Below are positions 1 through 8,452 of a stretch of DNA of 64,000 bases, piece after piece. The stretch spans positions 1 through 64,000 of the forward strand of contig NZ_JAOTPL010000007.1 in the NCBI RefSeq assembly GCF_025631005.1, written 5' to 3'. The notes under the pieces were generated by a model. That model searched no databases, had not been told where the DNA came from, and saw nothing but the letters and a program-made list of their open reading frames with translations. The translations under genes and the position numbers were made by a program. The DNA is from Haoranjiania flava. Its GTDB lineage: Bacteria > Bacteroidota > Bacteroidia > Chitinophagales > Chitinophagaceae. The number at the start of each line of letters is the position of its first letter. The stretch's first letter is position 1.

Positions 1-20
1 TAATATTTTATTTTTTGTGT

Positions 21-113
21 TTGCCACACGGAATAACCAAAACCTTCATTCTTTATTATCATTCCCGGCTGGTATAGATTCCTAATCTTTATGGCTATTT
101 CCTGTTATTTTTA
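21..113 (-). repeat. Intergenic hairpin element, copy R1
   Basis: This member of the hairpin repeat family has its left arm GGAATAACC at 30-38 and its right arm GGCTATTTC at 93-101. The interior around 58-92 is nearly identical to copy R2. Read on the minus strand, the arms pair with a G-U wobble where other copies have A-U or G-C. This copy lacks the ATG that opens the 5' arm of the other copies. By analogy with the other copies, it should lie just upstream of a minus-strand gene beginning left of the window. Nothing else is visible in the 274 bases before the first gene. Confidence 0.8.
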
Positions 114-274
114 ATTGGGAAAAATAGAATTTCAGCTATCTACATTGTTTTGTTTAGATTAATGCACATAACACAGATCTTCGCCCGGAAATTTCAACAT
201 TATAATTGAATAACATTTTCTACGCTCTATTTCGAAACTTTTAAAAAGTTCTTAAACTAAAGAAAACACTGCGT

Positions 275-967
275 TTATTTTAGCCGGCTGCCAGCAGCTT
301 CTTTCAAAGCCTTATCTATCGCAGGCTTCAGCAATTTTTCCATAGCCTCATAACCCATTACAGTAGGGTGTATGCCATCTTCCGCATATTGTTTAGGGAG
401 ACCATTGCGATCATCCTTCATGGCGCTATGGTAGTCTACGTACATTATCTTGTTGGCATCAGCATAGCTTCTTATAAGATTATTCAACGCGATAACATCG
501 TCAGCCGGTTTTAAGTCTTTACGCCAGCTAAATTCATATGCCGGCAATATTGAACAGAGGATAACCCGAATTTTATGAAGCCTGGCCAATTCGCACATAG
601 AAATAATATTTCCTAAAATATTTTCCAAAGAGATATAGCCATTATTTTGAGCAATATCATTAGTACCTGCAAGTATCACTACTGCCTTTGGTTTAAGATC
701 AATTACATCCTTCCTGAAACGCACCAGCATTTGTGATGAGACCTGCCCGCTAATACCCCGGTTTGTGTAATTATTTTTTTTAAAGAAATCAGGCCGGTTG
801 TGAATCCAAGCTTCAGTGCTTGAGCTGCCAATAAATACAACACTTCCGGCTGGTACCATTCTATTCTCCTCCTCATATTTTACAAAATTTGCCCAGTCAT
901 TTTTTTGCTGCGCCAAAGCAGAAAAAGAAATATAGAAAGAAAAGAATGCTACAAAAAAATACTTCAT
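275..967 (-). CDS. Secreted SGNH/GDSL-family hydrolase
   Basis: This is a 230-residue secreted esterase-type hydrolase of the SGNH superfamily. A signal peptide of about 19 residues ends at ALAQ. Block I is GSSS (47-50) in place of the classical GDS, with Ser49 the likely nucleophile. Block III is GTND (101-104), and block V is DGIH (197-200), with Asp197 and His200 completing the triad. Family members typically act as acetyl or acyl esterases on carbohydrates or lipids; the substrate here cannot be told. It is the last minus-strand gene after PUL1, about 210 bp beyond the protease gene, so it may be a separate unit. A deacetylating role in glycan use is inference from context. Confidence 0.85.
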   Translation of the reverse strand: MKYFFVAFFSFYISFSALAQQKNDWANFVKYEEENRMVPAGSVVFIGSSSTEAWIHNRPDFFKKNNYTNRGISGQVSSQMLVRFRKDVIDLKPKAVVILAGTNDIAQNNGYISLENILGNIISMCELARLHKIRVILCSILPAYEFSWRKDLKPADDVIALNNLIRSYADANKIMYVDYHSAMKDDRNGLPKQYAEDGIHPTVMGYEAMEKLLKPAIDKALKEAAGSRLK

Positions 968-1181
968 GATAAATTCTTTTTATTATGTAAAAAATCAGTG
1001 CCTGTGTTCTTTGCTTTATTTGAGCGTGCAATATATTAAGATTAAGAGTGGCGCCTTTGTGAAGATCAAAGTAATCTAATAATCTTTGGCTACCGGTTAG
1101 CCATCAAATACAAGCTTGTTTACCTATTTATGTACGGCATTCACAGCGGGCGCGCCGATGATAAGTTGCTATAAGCAATGC

Positions 1182-1871
1182 TTATATAGCAGCATCATCC
1201 AGGTATTCTTTCCATAGTTCATCAACAGTTTTTCCAAAAATAGTGCTCCACATGTTTGAATTGTAACGATTTGTTCTTAGCGCATGATCAAATGCTTTGA
1301 CACAGCCCGGTTTTTTGTTCTCGCACCATACTAAAAACCTTGCAGTAACCCGGTATCCGTTATCATACTTTTGTGAAGATGTTACTTCTGGCAGATGCCA
1401 TCCTCCTGCAACATTGGCTACGCCGTACTTATAGCGTACATAGTCTGCGATGCCTTCCACCAGCCACCAGGGATCATAAGATGGATAAGATTGTGCAATA
1501 TGCATGACCTCATGAGTAACTACATCAATGTCTTTAGGGTATTTTGTAAACCAGGCTGAACTATAACGTATTGTATCACCCCATCTTGCTGCTGGATATT
1601 GATTAAATGAGGTATCCATCAGGAAGTAAATTGTTTTACTCGCTTCCGGATTAAAATGTTCTATAAGTTGGGGATATACTATAAAGAAAGTTTCAATTAG
1701 CTTAGCTCGTGTATCGCCACTAAATTGTGTATCATTACTTTGATAATTTAATACTAAACCATTTCGCTGGAAGGCGATCCATTCGCTTTTCAAAGGATTT
1801 TTTGTTGTTGCTTTAAAAGAGCATGACCAGAAAATACTGATAACAACAAATATTACAACACGAAACAACAT
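1182..1871 (-). CDS. Secreted basic-secretory-protein-type zinc metalloprotease, lipoprotein
   Basis: The 229-residue protein starts with a hydrophobic segment ending in a lipobox-like WSC (Cys17). The zinc motif HEVMH lies at 120-124, and a downstream VEGIADYVR has Glu139 in the place of the third ligand. This arrangement, with the WWLVEGIADY block, matches the plant basic secretory protein (BSP) peptidase-like family, which is common in Bacteroidota. It probably degrades extracellular or surface protein. It lies downstream of PUL1, separated by 320 bp from the regulator gene, so co-regulation is uncertain. A protease beside GH92 and GH127 enzymes would fit use of a glycoprotein, but that is inference. 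Confidence 0.8.
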   Translation of the reverse strand: MLFRVVIFVVISIFWSCSFKATTKNPLKSEWIAFQRNGLVLNYQSNDTQFSGDTRAKLIETFFIVYPQLIEHFNPEASKTIYFLMDTSFNQYPAARWGDTIRYSSAWFTKYPKDIDVVTHEVMHIAQSYPSYDPWWLVEGIADYVRYKYGVANVAGGWHLPEVTSSQKYDNGYRVTARFLVWCENKKPGCVKAFDHALRTNRYNSNMWSTIFGKTVDELWKEYLDDAAI

Positions 1872-2191
1872 AATCTACTATTTTTAAAATACCGATAATT
1901 AAAATTAAATCAAATTTAAGTGCCAGACAATTCTTTTATACTTCTACATTTCTACATTATAAAGCTGCCAGGAAGGAATCTTTTTGCCTTTTGTCCTGAT
2001 CACAACCGGCGCGTTATCCAGATTCCATGGGTAATCTTGTATTAGTTGTAGACAGGGTACTTTTATTTATGAGATACATTATTTATCTTCTTTTATATTT
2101 CAATTTTTCTATTGTATACATCAATATATTTATTTCACAGGTCACCAGTTCAAATCGAAAACCCATTACGCACATGCACTTTCGCCCGATG
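1872..2191. other. 320-bp intergenic stretch, no gene supported
   Basis: This AT-rich region lies between the protease start and the AraC-regulator stop. Short open frames exist on the plus strand, but they are low-complexity and have no recognisable product. It should hold the PUL1 regulator terminator and the protease promoter, but no clear hairpin or TAnnTTTG box was found. About 17 bases near 2139-2155 resemble the variable loop and T-arm of a tRNA, but no cloverleaf can be drawn. Confidence 0.5.
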
Positions 2192-3019
2192 CTAAAAGCA
2201 TCCATTTTTTAGGCTGTCTATAATTTTATCAGGCTGGTATGTCTTTATTTTTTTTATATAGTCTGTAGGCTTCATATTAAATTGTTTCTGGAAATTCCTG
2301 CCGAATTGACTTTGAGAACCATAACCTACTGTATAGGCGATTTCATTGATCCTGAAATTTCCCTTACTCATCATTTCAGCTGCTTTCTTTAACCTTGTAA
2401 CATTGACAAGCTGGTGAGGCGACATACCAGAAAGAGATTTTATTTTCCTGTAAAAAGTGATACGGCTCATATTAAATGCTGCCGCCAGATTTTCTATATT
2501 AATACCAGGTGCATCTAAATGCTCGAGAATTAACGTGTTTAATTTTTCCAAAAAATTTTCATCGTCTTTTGAATAGGCCATAGTATTGATATGAACAGAA
2601 GGAGATTTAGCAAAATATTCTTTTATTTTAACTCTGTTAGATATCAAATTCTCAATTTGAGTGTAAAGATAATCCGTTGAGAAAGGTTTTTCTATATACG
2701 CATCTGCGCCCAGTTTCAGGCCTTCAATTTTTGATTGTAAAGTATCTTTAGCTGTCAATAAAATAAATGGTATGTGGCTTAGTTCAAAGTTTGTTTTTAC
2801 CTTGCTACAAAATTCAAAACCATCCATATTGGGCATCATGACATCGCTTACGATCAAATGTACTATTTCTGATGTTAATATATCATACGCTTCTTCTCCA
2901 TCATTCGCCGTCAATACCTGATACTTTCCACTCAGATCTTCTTCAAGAATTTCTAATATCTCTTCATTGTCATCGACCAGCAACAACACCGGTTTTAATT
3001 TGAATTGAATGTCTTTCAT
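2192..3019 (-). CDS. Response regulator with AraC-type DNA-binding domain (output half of a split hybrid two-component system)
   Basis: The N-terminal receiver domain (about 10-125) has acidic residues Asp16/Asp17, phospho-acceptor Asp59 (SDVMMP), Thr89 and Lys111. The C-terminal AraC/XylS helix-turn-helix (about 160-265) includes IAYTVGYGSQSQFGRNFQ. In most Bacteroidota PULs these domains are fused to the C-terminus of the propeller kinase. Here they form a separate 275-residue protein whose ATG overlaps the kinase stop by four bases (ATGA, 3016-3019). The pair probably senses a PUL1 oligosaccharide and activates the locus. One added A in the A-run at the junction would fuse the two frames, so this could be a recent split or a sequence error. 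A decayed copy of part of its AraC domain lies at 34086-34256. Confidence 0.92.
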   Translation of the reverse strand: MKDIQFKLKPVLLLVDDNEEILEILEEDLSGKYQVLTANDGEEAYDILTSEIVHLIVSDVMMPNMDGFEFCSKVKTNFELSHIPFILLTAKDTLQSKIEGLKLGADAYIEKPFSTDYLYTQIENLISNRVKIKEYFAKSPSVHINTMAYSKDDENFLEKLNTLILEHLDAPGINIENLAAAFNMSRITFYRKIKSLSGMSPHQLVNVTRLKKAAEMMSKGNFRINEIAYTVGYGSQSQFGRNFQKQFNMKPTDYIKKIKTYQPDKIIDSLKNGCF

Positions 3020-6000
3020 TTTACAGGTAATTTTAAATGAAATGTATTGTACTTATTGTCGTGTATAAAAAACTCGAGGCTTCCTTCATGCAGCATTGCC
3101 AGTTCGCTCGCTATGGCAAGTCCTATACCCGAACCTCTGATATTTTTTACATTATTGGATCTGAAAAATGGTTCGAATATTTTTTCATGCAGTTCCGCAG
3201 GTACAATTTTTCCATCGTTGTATACATAAATTGAAATGCTATTACCTATAACTAACATGCGAACCATGACGGTGGTATAAGCATATTTGACAGCATTGTT
3301 CAATAAATTGCTAATGATTTTTGTAAATGCCTCTGCATCTACAAATGTTTCAACCGGCGCATTGGAAATGTGTGTTGAAAACTCCAGATAATTTTCCTCG
3401 GCAGCAATCTGAAAGGACGATAGTATTTTCAACAACAGCTCTCTTACATCCACCCTTTCTGTATTAAGTGTAATATGCTTTGACTCTATTTTGCGGAAAT
3501 CAAGAAGTTCGTTAGTGAGAGAAATGAGCCTTTCTGAATTTTTATTTATGGCTAATATATATTTCTCAAAAGCCGGTATATCATTTATATTTTTCATTAG
3601 TTTCTCTACCGATGCTCTAATTAAGGTTAATGGTGTTTTGATTTCATGAGCCACATTGGTAAAGAAATCAATCTTTGACTCGGTTAATTCCTTTTCTTTG
3701 CTGAGCTCAAACCGTTCCATTTTCCTGGCCTGCTTAACTTTATTTCTTGCATAAATTGCCCTGGCAATAAAATAAGTAATCAACAGGATAATAAATACAT
3801 AAACGGTATAGGCTATATTGGATTTCCAGAATGGGGGCATTATGGTAATACGTAATGTTTTCTCGTTGTTGATCCATCTACCGCTATTGTTCGTTGATTT
3901 TATGTGCAGGTAATAGTTGCCCGAAGCAACGTTCGTAAAATAAACTGTACGATTATTACCAATATAATTCCATGTATTATCCAATCCGTCTATTTTATAA
4001 GCATATTGCACACTATTAGGAGCAGTAAAATTAAGCGCTGCAAAATCAATACTGAAATTGGACTGTTTATAATTGAGTTTAATATATTTAGTTAATAATA
4101 CAGATTCTTCTATAGGTGCACCGGGATCATCTGCATTGATTGTAATATTAGAAATACTTAAGCGTGTAAAATACAACGGAGGTGTATAATCAGTAACTTT
4201 TATACTATAAGGATTGAACCTTATAAGACCTTTAACGCTGCCGAAAAGCAAATGAAATTGGCTGTCTGTAAATCCGGATTGATAATTGAATTGGTCATTT
4301 AAAAGACCGTCGTTCTTTGTATATATCCTGATGTTCTTATACTTATCAATGCATACAAGCCCTTTAGATGTAGTTGTCCAGATATTGTTTAGCGTATCGC
4401 TCACTGCCGTATATATGATATTTCCCGGAAGCCCGTTGCTCATATTATAAGCAAAAACATTTTTAAGATGTTGAACTACATATAGGCCCGCTTCAGTACC
4501 TATCATCAAGTTTTTATCAAAGCTTTCATTCAAATACAATATCCTGGTTTCTGCGAGCAGATCTCTATTACCCGATATTAATTTCAACTTATACCATTTG
4601 CCGTTGGCGGTAAAAAACAGGCCTTTGTTATGTGTTCCTACCCAAAGGCGGTTTTTGCTATCTTCAGTGATGGCTGAACAGAATTGATCTTTTAATTCGG
4701 GGTGAAGGCCGGTAAACTTTTCTGTAAGCGGATCAAAATGGTACACTCCTTTGGAGGTGCCTACAATAATTTTACCTGATTTTGTTTTTTTGACAGCGTT
4801 GACAAAATTACTTTTCAGCTGATACATGCTGCTATCTGCCATATAATGCTTTACTATTTTATGATCCTGTATATTCAAAATATAAAGACCTTTCTCGAAT
4901 GTTCCTACATATAGCAAATTATCATCCGTCATTATACCATGAATGTTAGAGGAGGATATGCCTTTAATACTACTGAATACTTTTTTGTGTATATCGAATT
5001 TATTTAGTCCGGCATCTTCTGTACCGATCCAATAACTTCCATATTTATCTTGTGTAATTTCCCTGACTACATTTCCCTGTATAGAATTCTCTGATTTACC
5101 TGTAAAATATTTATCAAAAAACAAGGGCTGATTTGGCAGATAATTAATTCCGCCGAAATATGTTCCTAACCATACACCTCCTTCCTTATCTTTGTAAAGT
5201 GAATAGATTGCATTGTCTGAAAGGGAATAGGGGTTTATATAATTTTTCCTGACGTTTCTATAGAGCTTCTTATCAACATCGTATATGTATAGACCGTCTT
5301 CTGTCGCGAGCCAGTAATATTGGTTATTTACTTCCAGGATATCTCTGACAATAATCTTTTTTTCTTTATAAAAACTGTTTAATACAGAACCGGAAAATGT
5401 GTTAGTACTGATATCAAATTTATAAAAACCAGAAGAAGTACCAAGCAAAAGATATTTATCTGTAGCATATATCTTTTCCACTATTGTACCATTTTTCGCG
5501 CTGAGCGTAAAAAAGCTGAACTTATTTTTCTTACTATTGTACTTCCCTATGGAACCGTCTTCTGTACCTATCCAGAGGTCACCACTTAAATCAGAGCAAA
5601 TTGAAGAAGGAATTTTACCGTATGTATTAATTGTGCTCCTGGTTTGTTTATGAAGATCGTATTTGTATAATTGCTTCTCTTCTGCATAGAATATATGGCC
5701 ATTTTTATTTTGATGAATGAACCTGATATTTTTACTTTCAGATCCTGCGGGTTTTATAAAATTTTCTTTTACAGGATTATAATAAAAAATCCCTTTTACG
5801 GTTCCTATCCATAATGTGTTATTACGGTCTTCAAATAAGTAAGTAATAGAGTTGCTTCCCAGGCTTGTTTTATCTTTTTCTATATTTCGGAATATTTTAA
5901 ATGTATAACCGTCAAACCTGTTAAGCCCGTCTGAAGTTCCAAACCAAAGAAACCCCCTGTGATCTTGAAGAATGCTGATTACCGAGTTGTTAGACAAACC

Positions 6001-6096
6001 ATCTTCTACCTGATAGTGCTTAAAATCAAATGATTGACAATCGGCAAAACAGGGAGCCATAAACATTGCAAAAAGCAAGATGTATTTTATCGACAA
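3016..6096 (-). CDS. Periplasmic-propeller sensor histidine kinase (sensor half of a split hybrid two-component system)
   Basis: This 1026-residue inner-membrane sensor has a signal peptide followed by a long periplasmic part of repeated Reg_prop blades (motifs such as LWFGTSDGLNRFDG and LWIGT). A Y_Y_Y domain (about 670-745) and one membrane helix near 760-780 follow. The HisKA domain has phospho-acceptor His817 (AHEIKTP), and the HATPase domain has an N-box near 930 and a G-box GSGIGLA near 988. The protein ends at that G-box region without the receiver and AraC domains usual for this architecture; those lie in the overlapping next gene. It probably binds a breakdown product of the PUL1 glycan in the periplasm. 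The gene follows GH92 by 14 bases, so it may be read through from the enzymes. Confidence 0.93.
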   Translation of the reverse strand: MSIKYILLFAMFMAPCFADCQSFDFKHYQVEDGLSNNSVISILQDHRGFLWFGTSDGLNRFDGYTFKIFRNIEKDKTSLGSNSITYLFEDRNNTLWIGTVKGIFYYNPVKENFIKPAGSESKNIRFIHQNKNGHIFYAEEKQLYKYDLHKQTRSTINTYGKIPSSICSDLSGDLWIGTEDGSIGKYNSKKNKFSFFTLSAKNGTIVEKIYATDKYLLLGTSSGFYKFDISTNTFSGSVLNSFYKEKKIIVRDILEVNNQYYWLATEDGLYIYDVDKKLYRNVRKNYINPYSLSDNAIYSLYKDKEGGVWLGTYFGGINYLPNQPLFFDKYFTGKSENSIQGNVVREITQDKYGSYWIGTEDAGLNKFDIHKKVFSSIKGISSSNIHGIMTDDNLLYVGTFEKGLYILNIQDHKIVKHYMADSSMYQLKSNFVNAVKKTKSGKIIVGTSKGVYHFDPLTEKFTGLHPELKDQFCSAITEDSKNRLWVGTHNKGLFFTANGKWYKLKLISGNRDLLAETRILYLNESFDKNLMIGTEAGLYVVQHLKNVFAYNMSNGLPGNIIYTAVSDTLNNIWTTTSKGLVCIDKYKNIRIYTKNDGLLNDQFNYQSGFTDSQFHLLFGSVKGLIRFNPYSIKVTDYTPPLYFTRLSISNITINADDPGAPIEESVLLTKYIKLNYKQSNFSIDFAALNFTAPNSVQYAYKIDGLDNTWNYIGNNRTVYFTNVASGNYYLHIKSTNNSGRWINNEKTLRITIMPPFWKSNIAYTVYVFIILLITYFIARAIYARNKVKQARKMERFELSKEKELTESKIDFFTNVAHEIKTPLTLIRASVEKLMKNINDIPAFEKYILAINKNSERLISLTNELLDFRKIESKHITLNTERVDVRELLLKILSSFQIAAEENYLEFSTHISNAPVETFVDAEAFTKIISNLLNNAVKYAYTTVMVRMLVIGNSISIYVYNDGKIVPAELHEKIFEPFFRSNNVKNIRGSGIGLAIASELAMLHEGSLEFFIHDNKYNTFHLKLPVK

Positions 6097-6110
6097 ATTT
6101 CAATAACCTT

Positions 6111-8384
6111 TTAAATTTCAGAAACAGAATACGGCCTGTCGGTTTTATCGATTCCTCTTTTCTTATTCGGTTGATCTTTCATTTCAAAAATCAATTTGCC
6201 TCCGCGAACAATATCCTGGTACGTTATGTAGTTTTTAGTGTAATTTTTTGCGTTTAGTTTCCCTGATTGGATATATACATTATCGTTAGTATTATTTTTT
6301 GCTTCTATAATGAATTGCTTTCCGTTCTCCAGCGTAATAGTTGTTTTTTCGAATAGCGGGCTACCCATTACATATTGATTGGTTCCCGGACATACACTAT
6401 AAAAGCCTAATGCACTCAATACATACCACGATGATGTTTGTCCCTGGTCTTCATCGCCGGGATAGCCGTTTTCCGTAGCATTATACAATTTACTCATTAC
6501 CTCCCTGGCTTTCTGCTGTGATTTCCATGGCTGGCCGGCATAATTGTAGAGATATATCATGTGCTGAATGGGCTGGTTGCCGTGCGCGTACTGACCCATA
6601 TTGGCCATGACCATTTCCGTCATCTCGTGTATCAAGCCGCCGTATGTACCTACCTTCACATCATTCGGCACGGAAAATACAGAATCAAGTTTCATACAAA
6701 ATTTATTTTCACCACCTGACAGCCTGATCAACCCATTCACATCATGAAAAACAGACCACAGATAATGCCAGGCATTGCCTTCGGTATACGGACCACCCCA
6801 CTCTATGGGATCAAAATTTTCTGTCCAATTGCCATCTTCTTTTCTGCCTCTCATAAAACCAGTGGAAATATCAAAAACATTTTTGTAGTTAAACATATGT
6901 TTAGCGAAAGACTCCTCATATTTTTTATTCCCCACCGTTTTTGCCAACGTATAGCCGCAAAAATCGTCATAAGCATATTCCAGTGTTTTGGCCGTGGCTT
7001 CGCGCACATTGGGATAAGGAACATAGCCGAGTTTATTATAAAACTCCCAGCCATCTCTGCCGTTTGCCGGCCCCCAGGGGCCTTTATTGTTAGCCTCATG
7101 ATGATAAGCTTCCAGTGCTTTCTCTGGATCAAAAGTTCTTATTCCTTTTACCCACGCATCTGTAAGTAGGGAAATAGCGTGATTGCCTATCATACTTCCC
7201 TGTTCATTCGGAAAAGACCATGAAGGAAGCCAGCCACACTGATCTTTGGCATCAAGTAAAGCCTGCATATACCTGCCGTGCATGGTAGGATACAATAAAG
7301 CATTCAAAGGAAACTGCGCACGAAAAGTATCCCAAAAGCCGGTATCAGTAAACATATAACCCATGTGCAGCTTCCCATCATAAGGACTGAAATAATAAGG
7401 ATTACCATTTTTATCTATTTCATAAAATTTCCTGGAGAAAAGGCTTGCCCTGAAGAAACAGGAATAAAACGTGGCTTTATCTTCTTGAGTACCACCTTCT
7501 ACTAAAATCCTTGACAGATGTTTATTCCATACATTTTTTGCGTTTTTTTTCGTCGCCTCCAGGTTTTTATCTTTACCAAGCTCGCTTTGTAGATTTTGTG
7601 CAGCCTGTTCCGGGCTGATGTATGAAGAAGCCACTTTAGCCTGCACTATTGCGCCGTCGGCAAATTTTATAAAAGCTCCTTTGCCGTTGCCTTCGGCCTC
7701 TGCAGCATTGTGCTGGATAGTATTATTTTTGTTTTCCCATGTGCCATAGTCGATAAACGGCTGATCGAACTGTACTACAAAAAAGCTTTTCCAGCCTTTT
7801 TGAAAACCATGGCCGTTATTTACCCAACCGGTTATTTTCCTTTCGGAAGGAATAATCTTTACACTACTGATTCTTGTATATCCGTCCAGGATCAGATAAT
7901 TTGTATGCCCTTTGGGGAAATTAAATCTTATATGTACGCCTCGTTCTGTTGGCGACATTTCAGTAGTGATATTATTTTCAAATTGTACTTTGTAATAATG
8001 CGGTTTGGCAATTTCTTTCTCGTGTTTAAACTCTGTAGCGCGGCTATCTTCGTTGACAACTAAACTGTCTATTACAGGCATAAAAGAAAAAACCGCATAA
8101 TCATTGGTCCAGGAGCTGCATTGGTGCGCCTGCTGAAACCCTCTTATTTTATTTTTAAAATACTGATACTTCCAGCCATCGCCGTTCCTGCCGGTTTGTG
8201 GTGTCCAGGTGTGCATGCCAAAAGGCAGCGCCGTTGTTGGATATGTATTACCTCTTGTAAGCTCATGCTTTGAATTGGTTCCCTGCAAAGTACTTACATA
8301 CCGCGTAAGGTCATTGCTTTGAGCAATAAGAGCATTTGCGACTATGAATAATGAAAAAATGAAAATAAAAATTTTACTGTTCAT
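6111..8384 (-). CDS. GH92 family alpha-mannosidase, secreted
   Basis: The 757-residue protein is of normal GH92 length, with a signal peptide ending at ALIAQ. GH92 hallmarks are the N-terminal GTNSKHELTRGNTYP block and the (alpha/alpha)6 signatures MIGNHAISLLTDAW and YTEGNAWHYLW, with Glu535 the expected general acid. A DEDQGQ block has Asp644 and Asp646 in the position of the paired aspartates that position the water. GH92 enzymes are calcium-dependent exo-alpha-mannosidases that invert the anomeric centre; the linkage (1,2, 1,3 or other) cannot be read here. It lies 68 bp after the GH127 gene and 14 bp before the sensor kinase, within the PUL1 operon. Confidence 0.93.
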   Translation of the reverse strand: MNSKIFIFIFSLFIVANALIAQSNDLTRYVSTLQGTNSKHELTRGNTYPTTALPFGMHTWTPQTGRNGDGWKYQYFKNKIRGFQQAHQCSSWTNDYAVFSFMPVIDSLVVNEDSRATEFKHEKEIAKPHYYKVQFENNITTEMSPTERGVHIRFNFPKGHTNYLILDGYTRISSVKIIPSERKITGWVNNGHGFQKGWKSFFVVQFDQPFIDYGTWENKNNTIQHNAAEAEGNGKGAFIKFADGAIVQAKVASSYISPEQAAQNLQSELGKDKNLEATKKNAKNVWNKHLSRILVEGGTQEDKATFYSCFFRASLFSRKFYEIDKNGNPYYFSPYDGKLHMGYMFTDTGFWDTFRAQFPLNALLYPTMHGRYMQALLDAKDQCGWLPSWSFPNEQGSMIGNHAISLLTDAWVKGIRTFDPEKALEAYHHEANNKGPWGPANGRDGWEFYNKLGYVPYPNVREATAKTLEYAYDDFCGYTLAKTVGNKKYEESFAKHMFNYKNVFDISTGFMRGRKEDGNWTENFDPIEWGGPYTEGNAWHYLWSVFHDVNGLIRLSGGENKFCMKLDSVFSVPNDVKVGTYGGLIHEMTEMVMANMGQYAHGNQPIQHMIYLYNYAGQPWKSQQKAREVMSKLYNATENGYPGDEDQGQTSSWYVLSALGFYSVCPGTNQYVMGSPLFEKTTITLENGKQFIIEAKNNTNDNVYIQSGKLNAKNYTKNYITYQDIVRGGKLIFEMKDQPNKKRGIDKTDRPYSVSEI

Positions 8385-8452
8385 AAACTTTGTGTTTATA
8401 TAAAAGAATAAAAGCTATATACAATATTATAAGCTAATATAGCAAAGAACAG

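Noticed and set aside
2139..2155. tRNA-like fragment GGTCACCAGTTCAAATC
   Set aside because: Only a variable-loop and T-arm half is present; the T-stem partner and acceptor stem are missing. A 17-base match is weak evidence for an attachment site.
2027..2212. Plus-strand open frame between protease and AraC regulator
   Set aside because: Low-complexity, hydrophobic translation, no homology, no start signal; runs into the regulator on the other strand.
6744..7169. 141-residue plus-strand frame inside GH92
   Set aside because: Antisense shadow of a strongly supported glycosidase gene; no recognisable domain.
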